In this document: positions 22,198-33,050 of the stretch, piece by piece
Position numbering within the stretch: position 1 is the stretch's first letter
Layout: each line of letters begins with the position of its first letter
Assembly (NCBI GenBank): GCA_031771865.1
Contig: JASISA010000040.1
Span: 558,001-622,000, forward strand
DNA: 64,000 nt
Direction: 5' to 3'
Source: Nothophaeocryptopus gaeumannii
Taxonomy: Eukaryota; Ascomycota; Dothideomycetes; Mycosphaerellales; Mycosphaerellaceae
Notes under the pieces: model-generated
What the model saw: the letters and a program-made list of their open reading frames with translations, nothing else
Told to the model about the DNA's origin: nothing
The model's database searches: none
Translations under genes and position numbers: made by a program

Positions 22198-22748
22198 AGC
22201 TTCAAGTGCTGTTAAGCACGTGCTTTGGTTGATGAGAATACAAAATTTTGGCTATTTATGATAGCTGCTGCAGAGGGGCCGAGGTGGAAAGGATTTGGCG
22301 TGGTGGGCTGACGTGGATCACTGCTTGGCGGGGATCCGCAATTTATGATTACAGACAGCTGGCCATGTCCTCGATCATATCTCAGGACGGTAAGAGAAGG
22401 TGTACAATATGTGCCATGACCTGAAAGAACGATCAAGAAACGCTGCAGTGATTGATATAACCCCCGTTAGTCAACTCCTGAATCACCTCTGGCAATGCCA
22501 ACTATCCCGAAAGCAACATGACTCTTGAACCTTCCGACTCCATGGCAACTTGCTGTAACTGTCAGGGCCCGATGTCATGGCGAGGGAGATAGAATACAAA
22601 GCATGTGACATGCTGACAATACCCTGAGCCCAATATCAAGCCTGCTATGCAGATCATCAGCCGTCCCGTTAGACGTCATCGAACTCAGAATGCACCACGT
22701 CGTAAACAAAGAGTGGTCTATCGATACCAAGTATGGCACTGATCAATC
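22198..22748. other. Intergenic
   Basis: About 550 bp between the tRNA-like locus and the kinase; likely kinase promoter. No gene seen. Confidence 0.6.
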
Positions 22749-24141
22749 ATGGATTCGTTTCTTCTGACAGCCAAGAACGTGAAAGAAAGAGTTGCAAGTC
22801 GTTCGCGGGAGCGATGGGACAGACTGACACGAACGCCGAGCCCGGTCAAAGACCCAATTATCCCGCCAAAGATCTTTCCATCGACAGGCTTCCAAGAATT
22901 ACAGTCAGATGTCAAGATTGAAGAGGAGAAGTTGCCCTTCTACGACCCAAAAGACTACTATCCTGCCAGAATTGGCGAAGTCCTGAACGGTCGATACCAA
23001 ATCGTCGGTAAGCTTGGATATGGAGCAACATCAACTATCTGGATGTGCAGAGGCTTGCGGTATGATCACGATACCAAACAGAACCCAACAACCTTATACT
23101 AATTCTCTTCCAGCACACAAAAGTACTACGCCGCCAAAATCTTCCGCAAATCCACAACGCACTGGGGCAACCGCGAACTCTCCGTCTTCAAAACGATTGA
23201 TTCCCACTGTGGTACCTCCCACCACCCCGGCCGCAAAGACGTGATTAAATTCGAAACAGTCTTCCACATTTCCCGAAGTGACGGCACAGATCACATGTGT
23301 CTCCTCTACGAACCTCTTTCCATGAATTTACATGATCTGTTGGAATCGTATAAAGATCGAAGGTTTCCGGAATCGACGATCAAGACTGCTATTACGCATG
23401 TTTTGTTGGCGTTGGATTTCTTGCATGAAGAAGCAAATGTAACGCACACCGATTTGCAGCCGAGTAATGTTCTTCTTGGAATTAAGGACTTATCGATCTT
23501 AGTGGAGTACGAACAAGCTGAGATGGATAACCCTACACCAAGGAAGACTGTAGATGATCGGACGATTTATCAGACTCGAAGACCGAAGCTTTCCAATGGG
23601 CCACCTTCAATATGTGATTTTGGGGAAGCACAGTTTGGGGCTGGACCGTTTAGACAGCTTGCTCAACCGGTGCAGTATCGGGCTCCGGAGGTGTTGTTGG
23701 GGATGGCTTGGACTCATAAGGTGGACATTTGGAATGTTGGGCTCTTGGTAGGTGTCCGGAGAAGGAACAGACCAGATGTGATCAAGTTTTGCTAATGGTC
23801 GACAGTGCTGGCATCTTTTTCAAGGACAGAAGCTCTTTTGCGAAGCTAGAGGTGCTGAGACGAGTGAGGCTTCTCATTTGGCTGAGATGGTTGCGGTTCT
23901 CGGAACTCCGCCAAATGAGTTTTTGCAAAGTGGTGGTAGAGTTGGAGAGTACTTTGATGCCACGGGGACTTGGAAGTCGGCCGAGAAGATTCTCAGCAAA
24001 TCACTCGAGGATGCAGAAACGCGGCTGGAAGGTGAGAAGCAGGAAAAGTTTCTGGCCTTCATACGCAAAATGCTCCAGTGGGATGCCACAGCGAGGCCAT
24101 CGGCTGCGGATCTGGCGTATGATGAATGGCTTAGAAGCTAA
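22749..24141 (+). CDS. SRPK-like serine/threonine protein kinase
   Basis: Exons 22749..23059, 23114..23747 and 23806..24141; 426 aa. Introns are 54 and 58 nt. Preceding the kinase domain is LPFYDPKDYYPARIGEVLNGRYQIVGKLGYG, the hallmark entry of fungal SRPK-type kinases. Visible kinase elements are the glycine loop, the AAK lysine in YYAAKIF, a catalytic loop HTDLQPSN, CDFGEA as the metal-binding motif and RAPEVLLG. The catalytic-loop lysine of HRDxKxxN is replaced by glutamine. SRPKs phosphorylate SR splicing factors; many fungal paralogs of this group have unknown substrates. It lacks the long spacer insert of classical SRPK. Its stop lies about 100 bp from the stop of the convergent RBR gene. 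Confidence 0.87.
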
Positions 24142-24238
24142 GAGATTATTGACGTGACCGCAAATGGACCTCAACAATGCTTGCCATTGGAGTAAATGTC
24201 GTCCCAGGGGTATCAATACGCCAATACTTATGCATTAC

Positions 24239-26239
24239 TCAAACGATCACAGCATCAACAACTGCGTCCAAATACTCATCATACCACATCTTCTTCCCCT
24301 CTCCAACAAGCGCCTCAATCATAGCCTTCGTCTTTAACTTTCCCGCCTCCCCATCAACGCCCTCTCCACCCTTCCCACCTTCCTCCTTCTCCCTCCAAAC
24401 CCTCTCCGCCTCCTCTGCCGCCCTCCTCACAACAACATCCTCATCCTCATTCCCATACAAATCACACCTCTCACATTCCCCACACCTCCCACCATTCGGC
24501 CGAAAATGTTGACAGAAATGTGCATACCCTTCCCTCGTTGTAATTTCCGATCGACAGATATAGCACATGGTATATCCGCAATTGCAAACGAGTTTGTTGC
24601 AGCCAGAAGATTTGACGAAGCTGAGATAGCATTTGGGACATGTGCGTTTGACGGCTGCGGTGGCGGAGGCTTCGATTGCTGTGCGGAGGGAAGTCTTCTC
24701 GGATTCGAAGCAGGCGTGCGGGTCGCGCCAGGGGGAGAGGCAGCGAGCGCAGGAGATGCGGGAGCAGGCTGGGTTGAGACATTTGAACTTAGAGGTTTGG
24801 CGGCGTTTTTGCATCCGCGTCATGGATTTGTTGAGGGTTCTCTTGGCGGGTGGGATGAGTTGGGTTGCGAGCCAGGCGATGGCGAGGATGAAGATGATAG
24901 GAATTGTGAAGATGGCTAGGCCCATGAAGAGGGATGTGAACATGATTTGGACTGCTGGTGAGGATCTTGTTGTAACATGATGCCAGACTGCCAGGGGATG
25001 CTTAAGTCTCGTCTTAGGAGGTTCGTTAACCTCGGCGTAGTTGCATAATGGACATCGCTGCAGAGGCAGTCCAGATTGAAGCAATGTCTCGTTCGTCACC
25101 CGGTCTTGGAAATCGTGCCATGCATCGTCTTTGTCACTTCCTTGTGTCAAAGCTCGTCTAACCAGATCTCTTGATATGCAGCCTTCGCAGTCTGATGCCA
25201 TTGGTGAGAAGCAACGAACGGTTGCTCGTCTCAGATCTGCGGTCCGAGACCAGCCTTGGCCGTACAGGGCTTCGTTCACGGTGCGTCTGACGCAGTCCAA
25301 GCAGAGAGTATGACAGCCCTCGTCACAAGTCGCAATCTTCTCGAACGGCACCTCGCTGAAACAGCAATCGCAGTCGAACATGGCTCCAGCTTCTTCGGCC
25401 TCTTCTTCATTCAACTCACTGGCCTTCAGGTAATCGGCCACCATCGCATCCTGTCGTTTTCGCGTCATGAGAGGTGCGACGAAAAGCTCGTGCAATTCAT
25501 GATCCAGTTCCGCAGTTCCAGTACGCTTGACCGCAGGCACCTGATCTCCCTCTTCACTAGAGTCATTTCGCCAAATAATGAACGGATGTCCATCTGCAGA
25601 AGTCGAAGGCACTCGTTTCGACCAAAGACTGCTCAAAGATATCCTCCACGTCCGGCTCGACACTCGTTGCAAGACCGGACGAGCCAGCGTGTACGAGAAG
25701 TTCTGTTCCGCCAACACGCCCTTGATAGTCGAATGACTCAAGTTTCGAAACTCCTGATAGAAGACCTGCTTGACAGCTTTCTTGTAGCCCTCCCCACGAA
25801 ACAGATCTTCATTCTCCAACGTCCCATGTTCCCTCTCATCAATCTTCACAATCACTACCGCTCTTTTCTTCAACCTCCCCTCCTTCCTCTCACTCTCCCT
25901 ACCCTGCTGCTGCGGCGGCGTCCTCCACCTCCCCTTCACCCACTTCGCTTTCTTCTGCAACAAATGCTCCGTAACAACTTGCAACCGACTCTCATCCGAT
26001 ATAGTGACGAGCATCTCCCGAAAAACCTCAGGTTGGACATCCGGAAAGATATCGACCAAAGCCGTCAAGGCCGAGTTCAATTCCGTCAGATCCGGCTCTT
26101 CGGGTTCCTTGTGCGGGACTGACGGGTCATACAGAGGAATGATGTTCTCGCCAGCTTCTGCGGCGGCGGTTCTGAAGGGGCGGAAGAAGTCGGCCTTGCC
26201 TTTCCAGAGCTTTCCTCGCGGGAGTGGAACGTAGTCCAT
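24239..26239 (-). CDS. RBR-type E3 ubiquitin ligase (RNF216/Triad3-like) with a hydrophobic segment
   Basis: Intronless; 666 aa from the ATG at 26239 (MDYVPLPRGK). The frame is open upstream to a GTG at 26464 but without another ATG. A CUE-like helix region (LTALVDIFPDVQPEVFREML) spans about 50-100. RING1 begins at CDCC (about 290). An IBR starts at CPLC (396) and resumes at CLNPACSRISC (487), with a strongly hydrophobic stretch (about 433-461) between. RING2 (CPKC at 534) has the expected catalytic cysteine in SGCNKLVCNCG (547), then a Gly/Cys-rich NGGRCGECERC tail as in RNF216. RBR ligases pass ubiquitin through that RING2 cysteine. The hydrophobic stretch suggests membrane anchoring. Confidence 0.87.
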   Translation of the reverse strand: MDYVPLPRGKLWKGKADFFRPFRTAAAEAGENIIPLYDPSVPHKEPEEPDLTELNSALTALVDIFPDVQPEVFREMLVTISDESRLQVVTEHLLQKKAKWVKGRWRTPPQQQGRESERKEGRLKKRAVVIVKIDEREHGTLENEDLFRGEGYKKAVKQVFYQEFRNLSHSTIKGVLAEQNFSYTLARPVLQRVSSRTWRISLSSLWSKRVPSTSADGHPFIIWRNDSSEEGDQVPAVKRTGTAELDHELHELFVAPLMTRKRQDAMVADYLKASELNEEEAEEAGAMFDCDCCFSEVPFEKIATCDEGCHTLCLDCVRRTVNEALYGQGWSRTADLRRATVRCFSPMASDCEGCISRDLVRRALTQGSDKDDAWHDFQDRVTNETLLQSGLPLQRCPLCNYAEVNEPPKTRLKHPLAVWHHVTTRSSPAVQIMFTSLFMGLAIFTIPIIFILAIAWLATQLIPPAKRTLNKSMTRMQKRRQTSKFKCLNPACSRISCARCLSPWRDPHACFESEKTSLRTAIEASATAAVKRTCPKCYLSFVKSSGCNKLVCNCGYTMCYICRSEITTREGYAHFCQHFRPNGGRCGECERCDLYGNEDEDVVVRRAAEEAERVWREKEEGGKGGEGVDGEAGKLKTKAMIEALVGEGKKMWYDEYLDAVVDAVIV

Positions 26240-26888
26240 CTTTCCAAGGTCACCGCAGTTCAACACGTCCAGCAGGTCAGATTCGCGAACGTGAATATTC
26301 CCTGTTTCGCCGCATGGTCGGCTCAACGCGAAGGTTCCGGCTTGATGAGAGTCTTCGGTGTGTTCTCGTGTTGCACGAAGACGGAAGTGTGGAGGAGGTT
26401 GTTGTGGCGTTCGGGATTTCTGCGCCACAGCTGTGGCCTGGGGCAACAACGACTTCCTGCCCACCTTTCGTACTGCAAAACCACAAAGGCAGTATACCAG
26501 TGTAGTTCAGTGTACCATGAGGCATACAGTGGAAAGATATGCAACTGGCGATGGTCGACACACTAATGGTAAATGCCAACTGACTCGAGACGTAGCATCT
26601 CATGACTGCATCTCGTGAGCACAAACGAGGGGCACTCATTGCGCTACTGCAACCGCGCAAGTCGTGTTAAGCATGCACCATTACTTGACACGCGAAGTGG
26701 AACACTTCGATGATAGTTCAACGGAAGTAGTCTTTTCCATGAATAGCTACATAGGCACTTCTCCCAAGTGCGCCAGCGCTAATGATTCTCGCTATAGAGC
26801 ATACATCGCCGAGTGGCAACTATGCACTCGTCGAGAACGGAGGGGTATCTCATGCCTGTCGTCGCGTAGTCGTACACAGGCATAACGA
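26240..26888. other. Intergenic
   Basis: Promoter side of the RBR gene and 3' side of DDI1. The minus-strand frame of the RBR gene stays open into this region, so a longer N-terminus through an unseen exon cannot be excluded. Confidence 0.5.
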
Positions 26889-28431
26889 TCAGCCTTGAAA
26901 CAGCAGTCCTGCAGCATACTCTACGTTGCCATTGCATGCATCAAGAGCTGCGATGGCTTGCTGTTGCGAGAACCCCAAGCTTATCAGTTGCTCGATGGCC
27001 TCTTTTGGATGCCCAGAAGCAGGTGCGCCAGCAGAGGCAGCTGGAGTCGCGGGGGCCTTGCCGCTCGAAGATCCTCCTAGCGTTTGACCTGAGCCCTGAA
27101 ATGCGCCGTTTGGACCGGATGAAGACGAACCTGAGGCGGACCCAGCAGGCTTCACTGTGCCTGACTGAGCACCAATTGAGGTGCCGTTTGGTCCAGAGAT
27201 GGTGGGTTCGTGGGATGCAGGACCTTCTTCGAGGTACTTCGGGATATCAGCCTCTCCAAGGAAGCCCACATCGTTGCCGTCGCCGAAAATCAGCTTGTTT
27301 TGCCGAAGGTCGATGACTGCTTGAAACCGCTTGAGCATATCCAGACCGAGGAGAAGGTCGACGTCTTTGCCTTCCATGACCGTGAAGGAGCAAGACATGG
27401 TGGATGTGCCAATCCTGATGTCTGCAGAGTGCACGCGACCTAGGATCTGAGCAGTACCAACACCCTTCGCAATACCGGAGTATCTCTTGTCGATCAGGCG
27501 CATGATACCGCACGCTTCGGCGCAGCTGGGTGACATGATGGTAGTCTGGGCGCCGGAATCGACGAAAGCCTTGACCGGGTGCTTGTTGACTTCGACTGGA
27601 ATGTACAGCATAGTCACGCGCCCGAATACTGAAAGATTTATGTTAGCACATGCAAGTCTTGGCGTTCACATGCCAGTGTGACGTAACGTACCTTCCGGGT
27701 TGTGTTCATACGCGAATTGGAGATTCTCCTGCACAGACTCTTGCCGAATCATCTCCTCGATTTTGCGCTGAGCATCGATATTGAACGGGTCCTCGTTCAA
27801 TAGCCGTATTTGCTCCCGTCTGTCTTGTTCTCGGTCTTCATCCTCGCGGATCATCTCCATCCACGCCTCACGGAAGCGATCTGAATCGTTGATGCTTTGC
27901 GCCAAGGCTGGTCGCTGTTCTCTGATCTGAGCCATTGCTGCAGGGTTGCCCAGAATGTTCAGTCGTGTCGTCTCAATCTCATGTGTGCTACTGGGTGCGC
28001 CTCTCCGCTGGCCCTGCTGTTGCTGACCTCTCCGCTGCCCACCCATGTTGTTGTTCTGCTGCCGCGGTTGATTCATGAGCATAGCAATTAAATCTCCATC
28101 CTTGATACCAGCGTCCTCCAAGCTCTTGTCGTCGCCCTGTAGGACTTGGTTGTTAAGGTAGAACTGCTGTGAGGTTTGCGGAATGTCGGTGTCTGCTGCG
28201 ACGAGTCCCTTAAGATCGGCAAGCGAGAGCCCAGACGGCAGGTCGAGGTTGAGGAGTTCTTGATCGAGGGCATGGTTGGGAGCGATTATTTGTATAGTGA
28301 TGCGCGGCCTAGCAAGGTCACAACGGTCAGTCACCGGTGTACTGAGCAGTGGCACAGGCACGGCGGGATGGTTTGACAGTGAGACGACGATGAGGGCAAA
28401 GATGATGGAATCCGGTTAGTGGTACTCACAT
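26889..28431 (-). CDS. ddi1: DNA damage-inducible protein 1 (Ubl, retroviral-type aspartyl protease, UBA)
   Basis: Exons complement(26889..27628, 27692..28308, 28430..28431); 452 aa. The first coding exon is just AT; a 121-nt intron (GTGAGT..CTAG) separates it from the G that completes ATG, giving MPRITIQIIAPNHA directly at the Ubl domain (2-75). Intron 2 (63 nt) restores HNPEVFGRVTMLYI. The retropepsin-like domain (about 205-330) has the catalytic DSGAQTT motif, and a UBA domain (about 410-450, EAIEQLISLGFSQQQAIAALDA) ends the protein. Ddi1 is a ubiquitin-binding shuttle protease acting with the proteasome. Without the split start the Ubl has no ATG, only an in-frame GTG at 28361. Confidence 0.9.
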
Positions 28432-29670
28432 GTTGCCTCTTCAGTTCAATCCAAGCTCTGTTCCGCGTTGTAGTTGTGCGTTCCTTGCGTTATAACAGCT
28501 CGTATGCAGGTCGCCTGAAGCAGATGGAAACGTCGTCCGCTAACAGGTCCGCACTGGAATGCCGGCGGTTGAAAGTGACACCCGCCAGGTCGCCTTGGAT
28601 TCGCGGTTGGGCGTGTGAAATGTTTGGCTGGGTGAGAGATGGACGCTGCGCTTTGTGTGTCGGCGAGTGGGCCAGACGGTAAGATGCTGTTGGACGGGTA
28701 TGGATGTTTCAAGGCTGCACTTGATAATGTCACCACCAGCTCAAGTTCGCTTCACTGACCGAGTTCACCAGTCCCGCATGACGTTCATGACTAACGAGGC
28801 AGGCGACAAGTGCGTGCGCAACGGAACCCTCACTTGATCCGAGTGCTGGAAGCTGCGAGAAGATGGCAAACGGGAAGTCGGAGTTGGGATGTGTCTGACG
28901 TGTTTGGACAGAGTGGTAATGTGGTGATGTCTCGCTCAGTCAGCGGCGCTCCACCTTGATTGTATACGGCACGCGTTTGAACAACAGTGGATTCTCTTGG
29001 ATCGCACTGCTTTGCTTCGAGTCGGCCGTCGCGTGGCACCGCACGCTCTCGCAAGAGGCGGTAAGTGAAGTGGTCGTCGCTGCTGTCGCGCCAGGATACC
29101 AAAAGCCTGGTTCGAGACGTTCGGTATATGCAGCGTCTGCCTATGCAACTATCCGATGGACCATATGCACACCAGCAGCAGAGAGCAGCAGCTGTGGGCA
29201 CGAAAGCCCCTCGTCATCCTGGCCCCCAACCACATCGGCATCATCGGCTCGGTGCAACATCCTTTCTCCTCTTCCATCCCCCTGCTGTCGCCGCCGGTTA
29301 CCGAACAAGGGTGTCACTCCCATTCGGCTTGTGACTTTTGCCTCTCATAAATCAATCCAGACATTCACTACGCCTTTCACTTCCACGTCACTTTCTTCGA
29401 TCCGGAACAGAAGGCAGCTCTCACACGACACCTTGCCCCCTCGTGGCTTGAATGCAGCTACGGCGCCGCTACTGCAGCCAGCACGCATCACCTTAACGCA
29501 TGAAACTGTGCGGAACGTCAGGGCACTTCAAACTCGGGATCGCCTGTGCATACAAGCCGTGGAACACATATCGCTGGCATTGCTGTCAGAGTGCATAAAT
29601 AAGCCACCCTTCTCAACCGGGCAAGCAACAACCCTCGTAGCCACAATCCAGACGCCGGCCACATCAAACT
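28432..29670. other. Divergent intergenic region (ddi1 / GNAT)
   Basis: About 1.24 kb. A 241-codon Ser-rich plus-strand ORF (28956..29681) runs into the GNAT start in another frame; no domain or homology is recognisable and it is not called. Confidence 0.5.
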
Positions 29671-30849
29671 ATGCCGCGTGACCTGTTCAGCCTGTCAGCG
29701 GAAGCTAACGAGGGCACTCTGTCTGGAATGTCCCAGCTGTCAAAAGAGCCTGCCATCGACCGCCAGACCCCTATGGATGCCAATACGGACGAGGGCGATA
29801 GCAGCGACCTTCTGACCGACTTCACACAAAGCAACAAGAAGCGCGACGAACTTCACCCGTACACCCAGACTCTGACGCTGGCCGACATCGAGAGCTGTGC
29901 GCGCCTAGAGGAGGCAACCTTTCCGCCCCAAGAACGATGCACTCGCGAAAAGGTTAGTTCGTTGGCCGTCACAGACACGGCGCCACCCTGTTACGAGTGA
30001 CATGTTGGTGATACGCTTCTGCGGTATGCGTTGTCTTCTGCTTCCGTAGCGTCCTGCCGCTGTCGTTTGACAGTCCTCTCTTCATCCAGAACACGACCTA
30101 CACGTGATGGCTGAAAAAAGGAAACGCCTGTTGAGCTGTCGGCCTCTGCACAACATCCAACATGCAACCGTCGCAGCATCTTGCTTTTCCTTCCTTGCGT
30201 TGGGCGTCAACCAGGGGGGAGGGCCATCCACTTTTCTTCTCCATGTCACTTGTACTCCACTGCCGTTTCAGATACATCCTTGCACATTCCTATTACATCC
30301 AGATCCTCATGCTAAAACTCCACGGCTTCACAGTTCCAGTACCGATTGAAGCACTGTGGCGAACTCAGTATGGGAATCTTCACATCGCAAGAGGCAAGCT
30401 CGTCAAACGTCGTCACGGCAGAGACATCTCAACCCGTTTTCAGCGGAGCGCCGGACCGCAAAGCCATGCTCATGGGACACATTGTCGCAACCAAGACAAC
30501 TAATTCGACAGTCACCGACGACGATATGGCCATCCCAACGCCGGAGAATCCCGACTCAAGGCTAGGTCATAAGGAGGAGGGGAGGACGGTGTGCATTCAT
30601 AGCTTAGCAGTCCTGCCGGAGTACCAGAGGAGGGGTCTTGGTAAGACGCTCATGAAGGCCTACCTGCAGCGCATCGAGAGCCATGGTGTCGCTGATCGGG
30701 CCGCGCTCATTTCGCATGAGCATTTGATACCCTATTATGAAAAGCTAGGGTTCTTGAACAAGGGTGAAAGTAAGGCGCAGTTTGGCGGTGGAGGGTGGTA
30801 TGACATGACCAAGGAATTGAAGGGGAGCTCGTTGTCGTCATCTGAGTGA
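29671..30849 (+). CDS. GNAT acetyltransferase, fungal AANAT/polyamine-acetyltransferase-like
   Basis: Exons 29671..29952 and 30334..30849; 265 aa. The 381-nt intron joins ERCTREK to FQYRLKHCGELSMGIF, a contiguous segment in this family. Residues 60-95 (HPYTQTLTLADIESCARLEEATFP) begin the GNAT fold; the acetyl-CoA loop is QRRGLGKTLM, and HEHLIPYYEKLGF matches the late helix with the catalytic-type tyrosine. Relatives acetylate arylalkylamines or polyamines. The first 55 residues are Asp/Ser rich and poorly conserved in appearance. The intron is several times longer than others here and could hide a small extra exon, though the family alignment does not require one. Confidence 0.84.
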
Positions 30850-31451
30850 TGGCGGCTTCTGCAGCGTTGATATGTGCTTGGGCGTCAAGGAAAAATGGGC
30901 GAGGCATTCTCTGGGTAGGGTGAAATATGAGCCTACGTACTCTTCGTTGCTGGTAGAAAAATGTCTGTATCCTTTCGAGTCTATTGATGGAGAGCTGCCG
31001 CTAAGATAACGACGAATCTGAATTAGCGATTTGCGAGAATTCGCGGATTTTTGAGAAGCCCCCATGAAAGTATGCAAGTACCACACCATCTTCTTGAATA
31101 TACAGCAACCCGATATTTGTGCCTATAGCGATCAAGTGATATCACCTGCACGCGTGCAGACTACTACTCTTTTGCAGCCATCTCTATAGCTCATACAGAC
31201 TTGGCAAGTCAAAGGCGATCAAACGACGAAGATGACGAGGAGCGCGATCAAACGGCAGCATTAGGTGTTATCATTACTGATGCGTTCGTGCTATGTACAA
31301 AAACTCCTTCTCACCAATCTATGTCATTATCTCTTCATCCAGCCATGCCATTACATTTGAAAACCAGCAAATTTCCACGCTATGCAATCAAAGAGAGTCG
31401 TTTAGCAACAATCATAACCACACTTTCCATCACACATCATCCATTATCCCA
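30850..31451. other. Intergenic
   Basis: About 600 bp; no gene seen. Confidence 0.55.
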
Positions 31452-31835
31452 TCACTGCGTCTCTGTAATATAACAAAGCACACTCCCAACCTCCACAAGA
31501 TTCGTGCTCAACAGCGCCGGGTTCTTCGCCGTGAAAGGCGCACTTCCTGGAACTACGCCATCGGCGTCTTTGAAAGCCCGACACTCGACACTGTTGATAT
31601 CGACATTGGAGTGGACTCCCTGGTCGAAGCTGATCTCGGATGCCGAGGTGTCGTAAAGTTGGGTGAGTTTGTTGATTTCGACTGGAGCGGGCTCGTTGAG
31701 AGGTGTTTCGCCCGCTGGGTGCACGTTGACGTAGAGGGATACGCCGTAGTATGTTGAAGGCCCGTCGCGTCTGGTGACTGGTGCGGCGGCTGCGAGAGCT
31801 GTGAAGAGGGTTGCGAGGATGGTTGTAGAGTGCAT
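31452..31835 (-). CDS. Small secreted protein, function unknown
   Basis: Intronless; 127 aa. MHSTTILATLFTALAAAA is a clear signal peptide. It is followed by PVTRRDGP, where the dibasic RR could be a Kex2-type processing site. The mature part has only two cysteines, in ECRAF and VLCYITETQ, which could pair. No known domain is recognised. Small size, secretion and isolation between long intergenic stretches make it a candidate surface protein or effector, but this is inference only. Confidence 0.66.
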   Translation of the reverse strand: MHSTTILATLFTALAAAAPVTRRDGPSTYYGVSLYVNVHPAGETPLNEPAPVEINKLTQLYDTSASEISFDQGVHSNVDINSVECRAFKDADGVVPGSAPFTAKNPALLSTNLVEVGSVLCYITETQ

Positions 31836-33050
31836 CTTGATCGTCTTTTGGTTGGGATTGCTCTATGCTGTATGCTCTGATACGCGGGCTTGAGTGGTCT
31901 TCAGAATGTCGAATAGTTCCAGGAGCTTGTGAGATAGTTTGAATGCTTGTCCTGAGATGTGAATGCTTGTCAAGTCTTGGTGTCCACCCCACCTATATAC
32001 CTGCTTCAACCAGCCTCTACAACTTACGGTTTGACATCATCTCTAAAGAAAGCCTTGTCGTGAAAGCTTCTACAGTGGAGTACTTGGGCACAGCGTGCAT
32101 CAGCCGACTGATGTTTGTGCGGGACACGAGCTTCCTTCTCGTGAGTATTTCCACTTTCAACAATCCAGGGACCAAAACCATCAGCAAGTATTGCTTTGCA
32201 ATCGCTTGTGAGAGGGCGCAGCCAAGATGAGGTTGTATTTGTGCCGCTCATCAGCGAAGGATGGCGTGGCGAGAGGATAGTGAGAGGTTGATGAGGTTAC
32301 TTCACCAGTGACCAGTAGCCGCGTCTCACGGGCATGATCCTTCAAAGTGCTATTTCGAGAGCTGCACGTGAGGCTGGGCTGACCGTGTCTCGCTCGCGCC
32401 GCGTCTTCTTTGCGCGCTGATGAGCCTCAAGATACAGAAGTCCAAGCGTAGTCCTGTAAACTCGGTAGAAAGCCGAGTCAAGCTGTGTAGTGTACAGACA
32501 GCACACGTAGATGGGCATGCAAATCGGATGAACCGAACTAGTCCAGGTTTTCTCGATCACCTTGAGGTTAAAGACCTCAACAAGGATATCCAGACAGCAA
32601 CGCAGTCTTTCACCATCGAGACGTGCAAGCCTGAGAAGGAGGCTTTCGAGCCTGGTTGAATGACTCGGTCTCAGCGTTGTTGTTGATGTGATATCAAAGT
32701 CTCTAAGGAGGTGGGACTGTCCGTGACGAAAGTGACAGAACTCTCTCCGGTGGGCCGAGGCCTCGACGGACGATGTGCCGCAGCGAGCCTGTTCCACCAG
32801 CCAGCGGGATTGTGTACCTCCTACCTTGCACTGACAACGTAGACAGCCGCTATCGAACAGGCCTCATTGGTTCCGCGACTCTGGAGGACTGGCATTGCCG
32901 TCCTCGATTTCTCAGACATTAAGAGGAGGCACAGAGCACGAGCCGCACACACTCACACCTACGCTTGTCCGCGTGAGTGCTGAGGACGGGAAGACTCAGG
33001 CATGGTCTGAAGGTTGAGAGCTGCGGCAAGAAAGAGCTACGGAATTCACG
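31836..33050. other. Intergenic
   Basis: About 1.2 kb. It should contain the promoters of the small secreted protein and of the AFG1-like gene. The 151-codon ORF at 32342..32797 (minus) has no recognisable feature. Confidence 0.5.

Noticed and set aside
26240..26464. 75-codon N-terminal extension of the RBR ligase
   Set aside because: Begins at GTG; no ATG in frame and no conserved-looking sequence, so the ATG at 26239 was preferred.
28956..29681. 241-codon plus-strand ORF upstream of the GNAT gene
   Set aside because: Ser/Thr/Pro-biased, no motif, overlaps the GNAT start in another frame; looks like 5' leader sequence.
32342..32797. 151-codon minus-strand ORF
   Set aside because: Low-information composition, no motif, and no supporting splice or neighbour evidence.
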